Shown: positions 11,552-23,213 of the stretch, one piece after another | How the letters are laid out: each line of letters begins with the position of its first letter | How positions within the stretch are numbered: position 1 is the stretch's first letter | NCBI GenBank assembly: GCA_017506865.1 | Contig: JAFCMP010000124.1 | Span: 806,001-870,000 of the forward strand | Direction of reading: 5' to 3' | DNA: 64,000 nt | From: Tribonema minus | Lineage: Eukaryota; Sar; Xanthophyceae; Tribonematales; Tribonemataceae | Translations under genes and position numbers: made by a program | The notes under the pieces: generated by a model | Databases searched by the model: none | What the model saw: the letters and a program-made list of their open reading frames with translations, nothing else | Told to the model about the DNA's origin: nothing

Positions 11552-11650
11552 AATGCCGTGGGTGTGTGGGGCTGGCTCAGTGGTCCCCGTCTCCGTGACG
11601 GCAGTTGCGGCGTAGAAAAGTACAGTACCCCAAAGTGTCTACAACTTCTT

Positions 11651-11704
11651 GAAGTGCTGATATACTGCCTGCGCACTGAAGTGCTGATATACTGCCTGCG
11701 CACT
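11651..11704. repeat. Perfect 27-bp tandem duplication
   Basis: The unit GAAGTGCTGATATACTGCCT plus GCGCACT occurs twice without a mismatch, suggesting a recent event. Confidence 0.9.
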
Positions 11705-12179
11705 GTTTCCACTTCTCGGACAGCACCAGCAGCCAAGGAGTGCCAGTGGATCGGGTCACGCAGTGGGTGCTTGAAACTGAATGGGGCTGCAGCCACCAGG
11801 CCAGACCTGGCGCGGGTTTGAACCAAGCGGTGCCCACTTCCATCTGGCAGCAAGTGGCTCAGCCTGACAACAAGCGCGACTCCCAGCGCGACATGGCGGC
11901 CTCAGCAGTACCAGCGCCTGCGACATCTCTGATGCGGCGAATATGGCGGGCGCGCTGCAACAAGCGTTGCAATCAGCACCGACGTCATGACTTGTTGAAC
12001 TTGTTCAATTTCTGAACCAGTCCTGAACTGCTTGTGCGCCCTTTGCAGACTGGGCCAGCGTTGCACGGAACCTCACATGTTTGGCAATGGTGGCTCTGCT
12101 CAGTTTGGTGGGGCTGACAGTCCTGTCGCCCATACTTGCTGGGAAAGGCAATCCGGTTGCGATATTTTTGGGGTCGGCA

Positions 12180-12511
12180 TCCTTAGCCTGTGGCTTGCTC
12201 CATGGGTGGCTGATGAGTATGGCAGATGATCATCACACCGTAGCGAAGAGAAAATATTCGCAACACATCATAACGTCACCATCACCCGGTGGGCCAGCAG
12301 AAGGTGCAGCTGCTCCGCCGATGGCGGCTCCAAGGGGCTTTGGCAAAGCTTGCAGCCGCATGGCTGTCGTTGCAGCGGCACCTTTTGCTGGCCCGCCTGG
12401 TGATGGTGACGTCACAACGATTCGATGCAATGTTTCTTTCGCTACGGTGTGATGCTCATCCTGCATACTCATCAGCCACCCATGGGGCATGGCACAGGCT
12501 AAGGCCAACTT
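12180..12511. mobile_element. Fold-back element 1 (imperfect inverted repeat, arms about 160 bp)
   Basis: The two halves are reverse complements with scattered changes, centred near 12345. GGGTGGCTGATGAGTAT on the left is matched by ATACTCATCAGCCACCC on the right, and both translate on opposite strands to HGWLMSM.D.HHTVAK and ITSPSPGGPA-like peptides. The transcript would form one long hairpin. No transposase is present. It could be a MITE-like element or a head-to-head duplication. Confidence 0.75.
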
Positions 12512-13217
12512 AAACCCCACGACTATCCGTCAAGAGTGCCTGTCCCTGCAGGTATGGAAATCAGGACTGTCAGCCTCGCCAAGCTGAGCAACTACTTACG
12601 ACCCGACATGTCAGGTGATGGGAAACGGTGGCCCAATATGCGAAGGGCGTGCAAGCAAGTCAGGACTGGTTCAGACAAGTTCAATAAGTGGATCGACGCA
12701 ATGGCATGAATTACGCAGGCTCTCTGTAGTGCACACACAGCCGCTGTGGTGTTGACTGTCTATAGATATATCCATCACCATTGGTGACTCCTTACCAAAA
12801 GTAGGCTTCCACAAAAAAATCTGTTGTGTACATTGTGTACACTTCTTATCAAGCAGCATGCTGCAGTACACATGAAGTCCGCTCTTCTAGGTGCCAAGTT
12901 CTTGTGCACATAACATTCAATTTGGCTTCACTTGTGAAACTACCGCTTGGTGACGTAATACTCTGTGTTGCGCCACAAAATGATGAGCGCATCTCAAGGT
13001 GCGCACGTCTGCATGTTGAAGGCTCAGCGGCAGACTTACTCGGGAAACCGTCGATGCAGGTGCTCTTCACCAACAGAAGGAACTGCATCTGCAGGCAGGA
13101 CGGGCCCTAGCTCGCTCAGCTTGGCGCCGTGGTAATCAGTGGTATCGGGCGTCTTGCTTGTCACTCGAGCAGCCCCATCACTTCTGCTACGTCAGAGCCA
13201 GTCAACGACCAGCATCC
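12512..13217. other. Intergenic, one unassigned open frame
   Basis: A plus-strand open frame at 12826-13110 reads VKLPLGDVILCVAPQNDERI. It looks protein-like but I cannot place it in a family and see no clear splice sites. Confidence 0.3.
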
Positions 13218-13480
13218 GTCCCCGCAAGACGCCAGCAGCAGAGAGAGCCGTGTTCACTGCTCTCTCCGCACAACCAAGCAGCGTTCTACACAGTCTGCGC
13301 TACGAGCGCTTCCTGAGCACCCGGCTGAGCAGCCCCATCCGGCGCCCGGCGGCGGACGATGAACATATTCAGCAAGCTGCTGACGATGTGCTCGGAACGG
13401 AGACTGATGATGAAAGGTACCTGGTTGTGCAGAGAGAGCAGTAAAGTATCGGCTCTCACTGCTGCTGGCGTCGTGCGCGA
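13218..13480. mobile_element. Fold-back element 2 (imperfect inverted repeat, arms about 60-120 bp)
   Basis: The left arm GACGCCAGCAGCAGAGAGAG at about 13229 is matched in reverse complement by 13415-13475 (GACGCCAGCAGCAGTGAGAG). Similarity continues inward more weakly (CAGTCTGCG/CAGTCTCCG, CGAGC). The centre is near 13350. It lies about 700 bp from fold-back 1 and has a different sequence. Confidence 0.65.
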
Positions 13481-15551
13481 GGTGGCCCAGAGGTGAGAGT
13501 CGAGTCTGCGAATTGCTGCTGGCGCTGTTGCTGCTGCTGCTGTTGCTGCTGTTGTTGCTGTAGCTCGCTGCTGCCGATGCTGTCGTTGTTGCTATTGCTC
13601 GCGCGGCTTTGCTTTCGGCTTTGCTTTGCTGCTTGGGTGACCTAGCATAGGCTTTCTCTCGAGGCGTTCTCTCGACGATTTGAATTCGCAGGGGAATGAC
13701 TCGCCTTTGCAGTTGAACTTCCGATAACACGTAACGAGGGTTGGGTTGCCCGCTTCGAGTCGCACTCACTACGGGACGTCGCGCATCGCGGTCCCGCAGC
13801 GCGCAGCAAGATAAGGCTAGCAAATAAATTTACATGATCGCCGATCGCAACGCGTTCTAATGTGCGCCTGCAGCATCGTGTTCTCGGCGCTGGTGTGGAG
13901 ATATGTATGTGTACGTACGTGGTCGTTGCAGTCATATATGATGCATGCGCCTGACGCACCATCCAGAGGCTGAGATCATGTATCACATGTCATATTAGAT
14001 GAGTAGGGATGTTGGTTATGGCCCAATCAATGTCTCGGAAGTGGGCTAGGTGTCTAGGTGCTGAGTTCAGTAGTGTCCTCTGGCCTTTTGCCAAAGCTTG
14101 CAGGTTGTGAGAGCTGACAGAGCAGTGCTCCCTTTTGGACACATGCTCAGCACCAACTTCAACAACTGCTTGGGTGGGACTTTGCAGCTGAAACACATGC
14201 TGTCATTTAAGGCATTGTGCGGCCAGCGTGCTGTCAATACACCGCGTCGCGTAACCTGTCCAAAAGCACTGTCGTGCTGTCGATACCACGCATCTCAGTA
14301 CCTGTATGACACTCATACCGAGGTGCATTGTATTGACAACGCCTGGGCCAACAGCAAATGCGATAGCATACATCACAGCTCTACATTCACCGTGATTGCA
14401 CACCCCACGCGTACGCCACGACACCACAGTGACATGATGGCCATCAGCAGCACGCAAGTCATCAACATCACGGTGCTGAGCGTCACTAACATCTTGACAC
14501 TGAGCATCACCACACCGCAAACCTACACAATAATGCTGAGCGCCACCAACATCATGACACTTCAGCAGCTGACCACACACCGCAAGTCATGGTTGCGAGC
14601 GCCGCTGAGCAGCTGACACAGCACAGCAAGCAGCACGGACGGCGCAGGCAAAGCGAAAACAGGGACGCTCCGGTGCTCGCTTGCGCACTGTGACGTGATT
14701 GCACAGGCTCGTATGTATTGCATGGCAGTATGGTGAGTCGCACGGCGGTTTCTTCAAGGATTTTGGTAAAGTTTTGAGGTGATCAGATCTTTTTCTGAGG
14801 GATGGACGGTAAAACGGCGTGCGCCGCCCCTCTGAAACTCGGGGGGGGGGCACTGCCTCACGAACGTGTGTGCACGGCTAGCGCGCGCTCTTCCCCCCGC
14901 GTGCGCGTGTAGGAGAGACCGAGCGTGCGGTTGTGGCGGTGTGTATGTGTGCGGAGGGGAGGGGGCGAGGAGACTGTCCCCCCCCCCCCTAACCCGCCAG
15001 AGTGCCTACGTAACAAAAACAGGAGCAACCTTATAGGCTCAGCCAGTGTAGTGTGCTGCGGCCGTGCCGTACTATGCGTGTGCTCCAGGGTCGCCCGCCG
15101 CTGCGTCTGGCGCGGAACCGCGCGAAGTGGGCCCCCGCTCCTGACCGTGTCGTGCGTGTGTGTGATGATTGGGGGGCCCATTCGGCGGCGCAGCAGACGC
15201 GAACGGGCGCTCTCTCTTGTGCCCTACCCCTACCACTCCTGCTCCTTCCCCTCCCCTCCCCTCCCCCGCGCTGCTGCTACAATCTCCTCTCAAGCCCCTT
15301 CCCCCCCCCCCCCCCGCCCACGCGAACCAGAAGTCTCTATCATGCGGAGCACTGTCGCAGCTGCTCTCGCCGGCGCTGTAACTGCCCGCGCACTGTACAC
15401 ACTCGATAAACCCCCCCCCCCCCCCCCTGCCACTGCGCCCGCTGCTGCCGTTTCCGCTCCCAAGCCGCGCCGCCCGCTGGCCGGCGGCCCCAGTATACTC
15501 TCTAGACCAGGACCGGTGCCCCGCACAACCGCAGCCCTCGCCGTCACCTGG
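13481..15551. other. Intergenic, low-complexity open frames only
   Basis: The region holds CTG/TTG runs (13510-13565), an imperfect repeat rich in GCATCACCAACATC-like motifs (14440-14600), and long C runs (14980-14990, 15300-15315, 15413-15426). Open frames here are Ala/Arg/Pro-rich shadows. Part is probably the 3' flank of the CCT-domain gene. Confidence 0.4.
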
Positions 15552-16982
15552 TCAGGCGACGGCGCGCGCGGCGCGGGCGGCGAGGCGCGCGCCGCGGCCC
15601 ATCCTCGCGGGCGCGGCGACGGAGGCAGACTCCGCGCCGCCGCCGCCGCTGCTGCCGCCGTCGCCGAAGCGCGCGCCCGCGCCGCCCTCGCTGTCGCTGC
15701 TGCTGGGGCTCGCGGTCTCCTGCGCGGATGTCTCGGACGCCGCCGTTGCCGCCTTGCTCATGCGCGGGCTGGCGGCGGGCTTGCGGCGCGGCGGCGCCTT
15801 CGCGGCGGCGGCGCCCAGGGCGCGCTTCGGCGCCGCCACCGTCAGCGTCGGCTGCGGCGGCAGCGCCGCGGCGGCGGCGGCGGCGTTCGCGGCGGCGGCG
15901 GCGAGCGCAGCGGCGATGGCGGCGCCGTTGGGCCCGTTGAGGTCCTTGGCGGTGACGAAGCGTCCCTTGAGGCGCGGGCGCGAGTCTGCGAGCTTCTTGC
16001 GGCAGTCGTACTTGATCTTCTTGCGCCAGATGCGTCGCGCGCGCTTCGCGTGGAAGCGCTCGAGCCGTGCGGCACGCTCCGCGCGCGTGTACGCGCCGAC
16101 GCGCGCGACGCCGTCCGCCGGCGGCGGCGGCAGCTCCAGGTGCACCGCGGACGCGAGCGCCGCGTTGTGGCGCTGCTGCGCCGCCGGCACCGCCGCCGCG
16201 CCGCGCGTGACCACGCGCAGCGGCGGCGGCGGCGGCGGCAGCGCGCGCTGGTGCTGCTGGTGCCGTGAGTGCGACGACGCCAGCGGCGAGTAGTCGTCGT
16301 CGCTGCTGTCGCCGTCGTCCATCGGCAGCATGGCGTCGCCGCCGCTGCCGGTGCCGTCGCTGCTGTAGGTGCTGCCGTGCCGCAGCGGCGGCACGTGGAA
16401 GCACAGGCCGTCAACGCCGCCGCCGGCGTGGGCCTCCGACGACAGGTCCTCTATCATCTCGAGCTCGTCGAGAGAGGCGGTGTCGTCGTGAGTGACGGCG
16501 GACGCCGCTTCGTCGCCGTCGTCATCGTCACCGGCAGCTGCGTGCTCCTCGGCCTCCGAATCGGTGCCTGGGATACACAGCATGCGGGATATGCTGTCCG
16601 CGCGGGGGCGCTTGCTGACGCGTTTGCGGGTGCAGTCCGTTACCGCTGCTGCATCTGCTGCTGCGTCGTCGTCAGCTGGCAGCATCGGCGCGTCCCCATC
16701 CGCATCCTGGCCCAGCGCCAGGAAGAAGTCGAAGGACATGCCTCGCCCGTGCTCCGCCCTCCACTCTATCGGGTCAGGGGTGGCGAGGGCCTCCAGTGCG
16801 CCATCCACTGCCTCCTCGTAGTCAACGCTTGCTAACGGCTCGGGCTCGATATCGCTGATTATCTCGAAGAAGCCCACGCTGAGTCCACGTGCACGTTTGT
16901 TGCCGGTGGCCACGGGCTCCTCTATGGTGACGGCGGCCGCGTGCAGGAACGCTGACTCGTGCTTGATCAGGACGGCAGCCAT
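15552..16982 (-). CDS. CCT-domain transcriptional regulator, intronless
   Basis: An uninterrupted frame runs from ATG at 16982 (MAAVLIKHESAFLH; 476 residues) to a stop at 15552. An upstream in-frame ATG at 17093 would add 37 residues. At about residues 288-335 is a CCT domain: RAERAARLERFHAKRARRI, then KKIKYDCRKKLADSRPRLKG and RFV, with the basic and aromatic pattern of CONSTANS/TOC1-like proteins. CCT domains mediate DNA-complex assembly and nuclear import. The N-terminal half is acidic (DSEAEEHAAAGDDDDGDE, DDGDSSDDDYSP) with KRVSKRPR; the C-terminal part is Ala/Gly/Ser-rich. No B-box or response-regulator domain is seen. It lacks the junction echoes of neighbouring genes because it has no introns. 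Confidence 0.85.
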   Translation of the reverse strand: MAAVLIKHESAFLHAAAVTIEEPVATGNKRARGLSVGFFEIISDIEPEPLASVDYEEAVDGALEALATPDPIEWRAEHGRGMSFDFFLALGQDADGDAPMLPADDDAAADAAAVTDCTRKRVSKRPRADSISRMLCIPGTDSEAEEHAAAGDDDDGDEAASAVTHDDTASLDELEMIEDLSSEAHAGGGVDGLCFHVPPLRHGSTYSSDGTGSGGDAMLPMDDGDSSDDDYSPLASSHSRHQQHQRALPPPPPPLRVVTRGAAAVPAAQQRHNAALASAVHLELPPPPADGVARVGAYTRAERAARLERFHAKRARRIWRKKIKYDCRKKLADSRPRLKGRFVTAKDLNGPNGAAIAAALAAAAANAAAAAAALPPQPTLTVAAPKRALGAAAAKAPPRRKPAASPRMSKAATAASETSAQETASPSSSDSEGGAGARFGDGGSSGGGGAESASVAAPARMGRGARLAARAARAVA

Positions 16983-18878
16983 GCTGTGCGATCCTGCTGC
17001 GATGCGCTGAAGCCGATGCCTGAGGATGATATGAAGCACAACAACAGATGTCATGTTGAAGTTCGGTGCATTGTGCCATTCAGCTTGTCTCATTGCATGG
17101 CACGGCGCAGGAGGTCCTGGCGCGTCGCTACCATCTCAGCCAAGCATTATCATCACCGTGCTGGCTCTGCACGCTGCAGGAGCGATTTGTATGCATCAAC
17201 TTCAAAAGCATGAGAGACGCCGGTGTGGCATGCACGACAGCAGCCAGAGGCTGCCATGCTGTCGTCTTACCTGCAAGGCCTGTGTCTGAAAGTCCTCGGC
17301 TCTCCCTTGCAGCACACAGCAGCAGCGGCAGCTGTCAACCGGCCTATCCACTTGGACTCGAATGATTTATGAGGTGCACGAGAGGGTTCGAGGCAGCTGG
17401 GAGGAAGTTGGAGCGATCTGCTCTGTGTCCCGCTCGCAGCTGTCTCTCGATCCCGCGACTTGCCTTCCTGGCGTTCTCGTCTACGCCGCCTACAGTTTAG
17501 TGAGGGTGTGTCCAAGCCGGCCACGACAACGCTGACGCCACCAGGGCCATCTGGTGCCAAAGTCCTCTGGCTTATTTCGGGGGCCTAAAGTAAGCCTAAT
17601 CAGAACGACCACCCGAGGGCCTCGCTAAGGGTAAAAACAGTATTGAAAGCAGGACTTCATGTATGCGCGAGCACTCGGCGAAGAATAGAGCCTGCGTCAG
17701 GCGCCGCTTTGGAGTTCAATTTAAGTACGCACTTCACTTGGAGGAGCTCTCCTGTGTATGATTGAAACATAGCGACCAGCCGAAACACCGCGTCAGCGCG
17801 CTCCTCCACCGCAACGCAGCAACGGACCCCCTCCCCCCCCCCATGTGCAGTGGTGCGAGCGAGTGCAATCACAATGCGCTTTTGAACTTCGCGCTGTAGC
17901 TTCTTGCATCTAGCGTTCTGGAAGACGCCCTCATGCTTGGTGTGAGGTCGCGTCACATAACGTCGCACATGTTTCACCTGCGATGCATGATGATGCTGCA
18001 GCAACCCTCAGTCAGTTCTCTAAGTGCACTGTCCTAGCAACTGAGTGCACTGTCTAGACTGTACTACTAGTTGCAAACCACCAGCATTATGCATGTGATT
18101 TTTACAGCATTTGTGGCAATGATTTTTTTCTTAAATTGTACACTACAATGCGCATAAGGGAATGAGGATGAGGTAAGGATCCAGCCACCAGACTCACTGC
18201 CAGGGGCTGCGTGCAGCTGCAGAGAAACACATATAATCCATTCTAGTGTGGCCACCAGGACAAATGGCAGGCGCCTGGCACTGCGAACGCATCCACCCCC
18301 CCACCCACCCCATAAAGTGTCCCGCGTTCCATATGTATGACGCTGACTTGTAGAGCAGCCTCGCTCGCCACCAGGCTGCCTGCATTCCATTGGAATGTGT
18401 GCCTTTGTCAAGAGCGTCATTGTTCTTTTATGACTGACGAAATGCTACTCTTGCAACGGACAGAGATTCCCGGTGCTCAAGCTAATGTCCAACCTCCAGT
18501 GTGCGCTCCATGAACACTCAGGAACATCTTCCCCACTACGTGCGCGCACTACCACTCCACTGTGGCAGTATGCTGTAGCAATTGCATTCATGCCGGCGTC
18601 CAAGCTCTTGGGGGGCAGTGCAGACTAGGGCGCTGCAAGGCAGAAGACCTCAGGCATGCATAGGATACCCAGCCTCCCTTGGCGCCTTGTGAAGACAAGC
18701 CCACAAAAATGCTACATATCCATGCACTGGGCTGGCAATACTTTGTTGTTCACGTCTCGAAATTGAACATCTGCATGCACACCTGAGAAGCACTATTCAG
18801 GCTGCTGCGACGCCTTACCGGCGGCATGTAGCTGCACCATACGGTACGTACGTCAGCAGTGAGTAGCAATGGCGCCCC
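16983..18878. other. Intergenic between CCT gene and Mutator-like element
   Basis: The CCT gene promoter should lie at the left end. A minus-strand frame at 18004-17657 (NARCKKLQREVQKRIVIAL, VEERADAVFRLVAMFQSY) looks protein-like but has no clear ATG, no recognised family and no phased partner. Confidence 0.35.
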
Positions 18879-18888
18879 TCATATGACC
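18879..18888. repeat. MULE target site duplication, left copy
   Basis: TCATATGACC, identical to 29854-29863 on the other side of the element. Confidence 0.9.
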
Positions 18889-19039
18889 CGGATCCCATAT
18901 TTGGGCCAGCCTGGCCCAATTAACTATTTGGGCCAGGGGGGTTGAACACCCCCCAGCAAGTGCACATTTGAAGTGTGCGTGTTCGCAGCAGTCGCCCTTG
19001 CGTTTCTGGCGCTACGCACAGTGCGGAGGCCGTGTTGAC
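18889..19039 (+). repeat. MULE left terminal inverted repeat
   Basis: It contains an internal small palindrome (GGGCCAGCCTGGCCC) and GGGGGGTTGAACACCCCCC, a likely hairpin. It matches the reverse complement of 29703-29853 almost without change. Confidence 0.92.
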
Positions 19040-19302
19040 GGCTCATTCTGTTGTAAAACACCAGCGGTCTGTGGTCTGGCGATGCAATGGCGTGGCTGGT
19101 GCGGGCAGCTGTCATAGGCAAGTGTTTCGAAGCGAAAGTCTGCAACTGTTGCTCTTATCCTTCGTGCGCTGTCTATGCTGTGGCGAATGCAGTGCTTGGT
19201 TTGCAAGAATTTGGAGTATTTCAGTCAACATGTAGAAATCTGCACCGGCATACACGGCAGCAGCAACCAGATTTGGCAGTCAGCACAAAGAGCAAGCACT
19301 CA

Positions 19303-19343
<41 letters not shown>

Positions 19344-22300
19344 ATTGCTGCTGGCGGTGCTGCTATTACTGCCACAACTGCGAGACCAGTGGCTATGGTT
19401 ATTATCGCTGGCGACATTGTAGGGCGACGATAGCTTTCTGCAGCAGGCTGCTGTGCTCAGGTTGCGCTTGCCGTTCGTGTGTTGCTGCTTTACCACTGCC
19501 AGTGACGCAGCTGTGGTTGCTCAAAGCTGCTTACAACTGCAGCATATGTGCACCTGACCTGTAGGCTGTAGGCTTTGTGGCTCTTGCCTTGATATGACTT
19601 GAGACTGAGCTACTGCTTGTGCACGGCGCGAGTGCTTGTCCCATACTTGTTGGATCCCGCATATGGGCCAGCCTCACCCATTCAATGTTGAGGCCTCAGA
19701 GCCACGTCATCCATTCATTCAGCACTGCCGCCTCGCTGCTGCTGCTACGTGAGCGCCAGAACTAACAGGCAGTAGGAGGGCTGGCTCTGTGGCAGGCGCT
19801 GGCGGCAAAGGGAGGCCGCTGCTGCGACAGCCCCAGTCTCACAGGCAGTAGAAGGACTTTGTAGACAGGCGCGGGCGGCGAATGGAGGCCAATGGCGGCA
19901 TGGAGACTGGTTGCAATGGCGAAAGCGCTCCAACGGCATTACAGCGGCGTTGTGTAGTGATCAGGTAAAGCGGTATACTAAAGGCTCTCAAACTGGCTTT
20001 TTTCGCTTGTGTGCTTTACTGAGGCGCTGTGTGAATACCTCTCCGTTCGCGCAACATTGCATTGAACCAGGCTCCAAACAGAGTTGGTTTACCACGTCAA
20101 GCAGACAAGGAGGCAATGATGCAAGCATCGGCTCACCACCAGCAGCAGCAGCAACAGCAGCAATTGAAACGCAGCCGCTGGCGCGTGCTGCTGCTGATGT
20201 TAGCATGCTACATGCAGGTTTTTTTGTGGTTGCTGCGCAATTCCCATATGCTCCTGGCCTTAGTCGCCCGCAAGTGCATGCCAAGCGCACTAGCAGTTGC
20301 TCTGCAGGAGTCGCAGCAGTAGCAGCGCAACGGTCACTGGATACGGTACAACAATAGAGTGAAAGCGCGGGCCAAAATAAATATAGGAACGCATGGTTTT
20401 TTTCGACTTCAGTGCAATATTCTGACGACCACATGTGCTCATTCAAGGTGGCACATGGCAGATGTTCTGATGCTATCTGTTGAAGAGTGTGATTGAGACA
20501 GCTTACACACGCACCTTCCGTTTACTGCATGTTATGGTTCCACTAAATGTTATGGTTCCACTGTTAATGTGTTCAGTCACTACCGTCAACGCGGTCTACC
20601 ATACCGTAAGGCAATTATCTAGTACAAGTCTACACCACGTGTCGTTATTTAGGGGTACAGCAACAAACGATTTTTTGGAAAGCGTATCCCACACGTGAAG
20701 ACAAAGCTGAAAAGTGCCAGAGATACTGCAAAATTCAAATGTATCAATGCAGGCCAGAGCGGCTGAGTTGTGGCGTCATGCATGTGCATGTTGATGTGAT
20801 TGGACACGCTCCCGAGCAATAGAAAGATGAAGGACCACTGATTTGCACGGAGACCGTTGGGTTTGACAGGATTGCGCATGCTGGAGACGGTCAAACATTC
20901 CCACCTGCCTCAGTCAATCCTAAGCTGAATGCGCATGCCCGTTGAGGTGAAATGCTTGAAATGTTCCAATGTGCATTGATGTTAACCAACGTCGAAGAAA
21001 GTGACAATGACCATCATGTGTTGTGGTAGTATACTGTGCCTAGTGTCAAGGAATGCTGGAAGATGGTGAAATGCTTGCAGGCAGCTGAAATTGCTGTCGT
21101 CAGCATGAACACAAATGGATAACTGGACTTGTCCACACATCGCAGCGGCGCAACGAGCAACATTTGCGACTCAGGCAAATGCAATCACTATACGCTACTC
21201 AAGAACTTGTTGCACTGTTAAATGTCTTACAACACAATAGCGTTCTCAATGCAGTGTTCAAAACATGTACGCATTATCACCTCACGGCCATCCTATTGCA
21301 ATCTTATGCAGGCCCACCATCTGAGATCGGCTCCAAGCGAGGCACAGCTGCAGGCACCCTCACGAACTGTCAAATCGCCCTAGTACCAAGCAGCTGGTGT
21401 GCGCCACTTGCAGCGAGCAGGCCTGGCTATATGCTTGGCTCCAAGACAGGCAGGTGGTTTTGAAACTGCTCATGTTGCTTGCAAAGTTAGTTATCCGGAG
21501 CCTTTGTCCTGTGTGTATTATAAACACTGGCAGGTGTTGCTTATGTTGCGCATGCTGAAGGCATCATTGCAAATGGTGAGCTTGATTTATGCACCTGCAG
21601 AAGTGCAGGGTGGATAAGCATTATGCTATGCCCATCAATACAGCTCAACTGCAAGGGTTATGATTCAGCAGTAGTTGCTGTCATGATATATGCATTGCAA
21701 TCGATGCCTTGTCCTGACCATCAAATTCATGCTGTTGAAATGATCAGGCTATTCAACTGCTGCTGTTGATCTAGTTAGCATGAGGTGCGTGCATGCATGG
21801 CCGCTGCTTGCGAAGAGGGCATCACTGGCCCCTGATGTGAGTATGCTGCGGATGAGATGTTTTTCTGTGACTGATGCACAAGTCCTGAACCTCTGCGGTC
21901 TGTGCTAGTGAAGGTGGTACAAGTACGCTGCAGGCACAAACTGCGTCCTTTCCATACGAGCACCAGCACACAGCCTGATTTTAGAGTGTTTCAGGTTCGT
22001 AGCATTATCAGTATTCGTGTGCTGCAAGCAGGAACCATGATCATTTAGCAAATTACCTGATCGATGTTATCTCTATCTGACGTCGCAGATGTCGTGGAGA
22101 TTCCAGCAGCAAGATGGCGTGTTTTGCAGCTGCATATTCTGCATGGTGCCAGGCAACCATCCGCCCAAGTACTTATACCACCTGCAACGTGCGATTACAG
22201 CACAGCGGATTTGCGCATTGCGCCCAGATGTGTACACACGCACTGTTATGTCAAGGCACACCGTTTTTTACAACAGGCACCTCATCAATGCCCCTCTTTC

Positions 22301-23213
22301 TTTTCTTTTCTGCACAAATGCATTTCTGAGTTGTGCGTCCCCGTGTTGAGTATTAGTTTGTGTTACCATTTCAATTTGCGACACACTTGACCGGTTTCAA
22401 ACTGTGAGGCCAACATCACATACACGCACAGGCGGCTGCAAGAGAGGGTGCATGCCCGTTCAGCAGGTTGTTTGGAGAACGGGTGCTCTGCTACACCTGA
22501 TTCGATCATCTTTCAGTATTTCTCGCATTACAGTTGGTGCTGTGATCCTACGCGCATGACCTTAGTGTGAACACACATGCATGCATGCATCATGTTTGAG
22601 TTGTGGTCCTGTCAGTGGTGAAGCATCAACAGTACATCAGGCACATGTACATGCACGCACCTTGGAGTTGTCCTCGTGAACCTGATGTCAAAAGACATGC
22701 CATATAGCTGGCAAGCACATGCCATGGAATTGCAATCCAGGTCTGTATGCAAAAATTATAAAGGTAGATGACTTTGTCAGAATTCGACATCAGGTGGCTC
22801 TGGCAGAGCCAGCTTGACAACACTTGGCTCGTGAAGTCATCATCCGTCGCTCAAGATGCCATGCACTGTTATGTCGTGTTGCAACAACAGCACTAGACAA
22901 GCATACATACTCTGCTTTACAAGTACTAGCATGACATGTCATTATCTGCATTACAAGAGTAGGTGAAGCGGCTCACCGCAGCACGGTCACAATAGCAGAG
23001 CGGCTTTAGTTTTCACTATGCAGGACAAGGCTGACCTTACACAGCAGATGACAACGCAATGTATGCTTGCAAGCGGCTTACTTTTGTACATGCATAAAGT
23101 TGTCAGGATGTGTGATCTGAACGCCGAAAGCAGGAGCAGTAGAACTTCAACATGCATCATGAATAATCTTGTGATTTAAACACACATTAGGCATCACAAC
23201 TGGCTGCTGATGT
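19040..23213. other. Left half of the MULE, no gene recognised
   Basis: About 4.2 kb downstream of the transposase stop. It holds a CTG run at 19301-19335, a two-copy 80-bp repeat near 19760-19905 (CAGGCAGTAGRAGG), and short open frames with no recognised domain. A second MULE gene with introns could be hidden here. Confidence 0.45.
19652..19683 (+). repeat. Degenerate internal copy of the MULE tip
   Basis: GGATCCCGCATATGGGCCAG, followed by CCTCACCCATT, resembles the terminal GGATCCCATATTTGGGCCAG followed by CCTGGCCCAATT. It has the same orientation as the left end and lies 0.6 kb inside it. Confidence 0.6.

Noticed and set aside
14925..16268. 447-codon plus-strand open frame
   Set aside because: Antisense shadow of the CCT-domain gene, Arg/Ala-rich from GCC codons; no domain.
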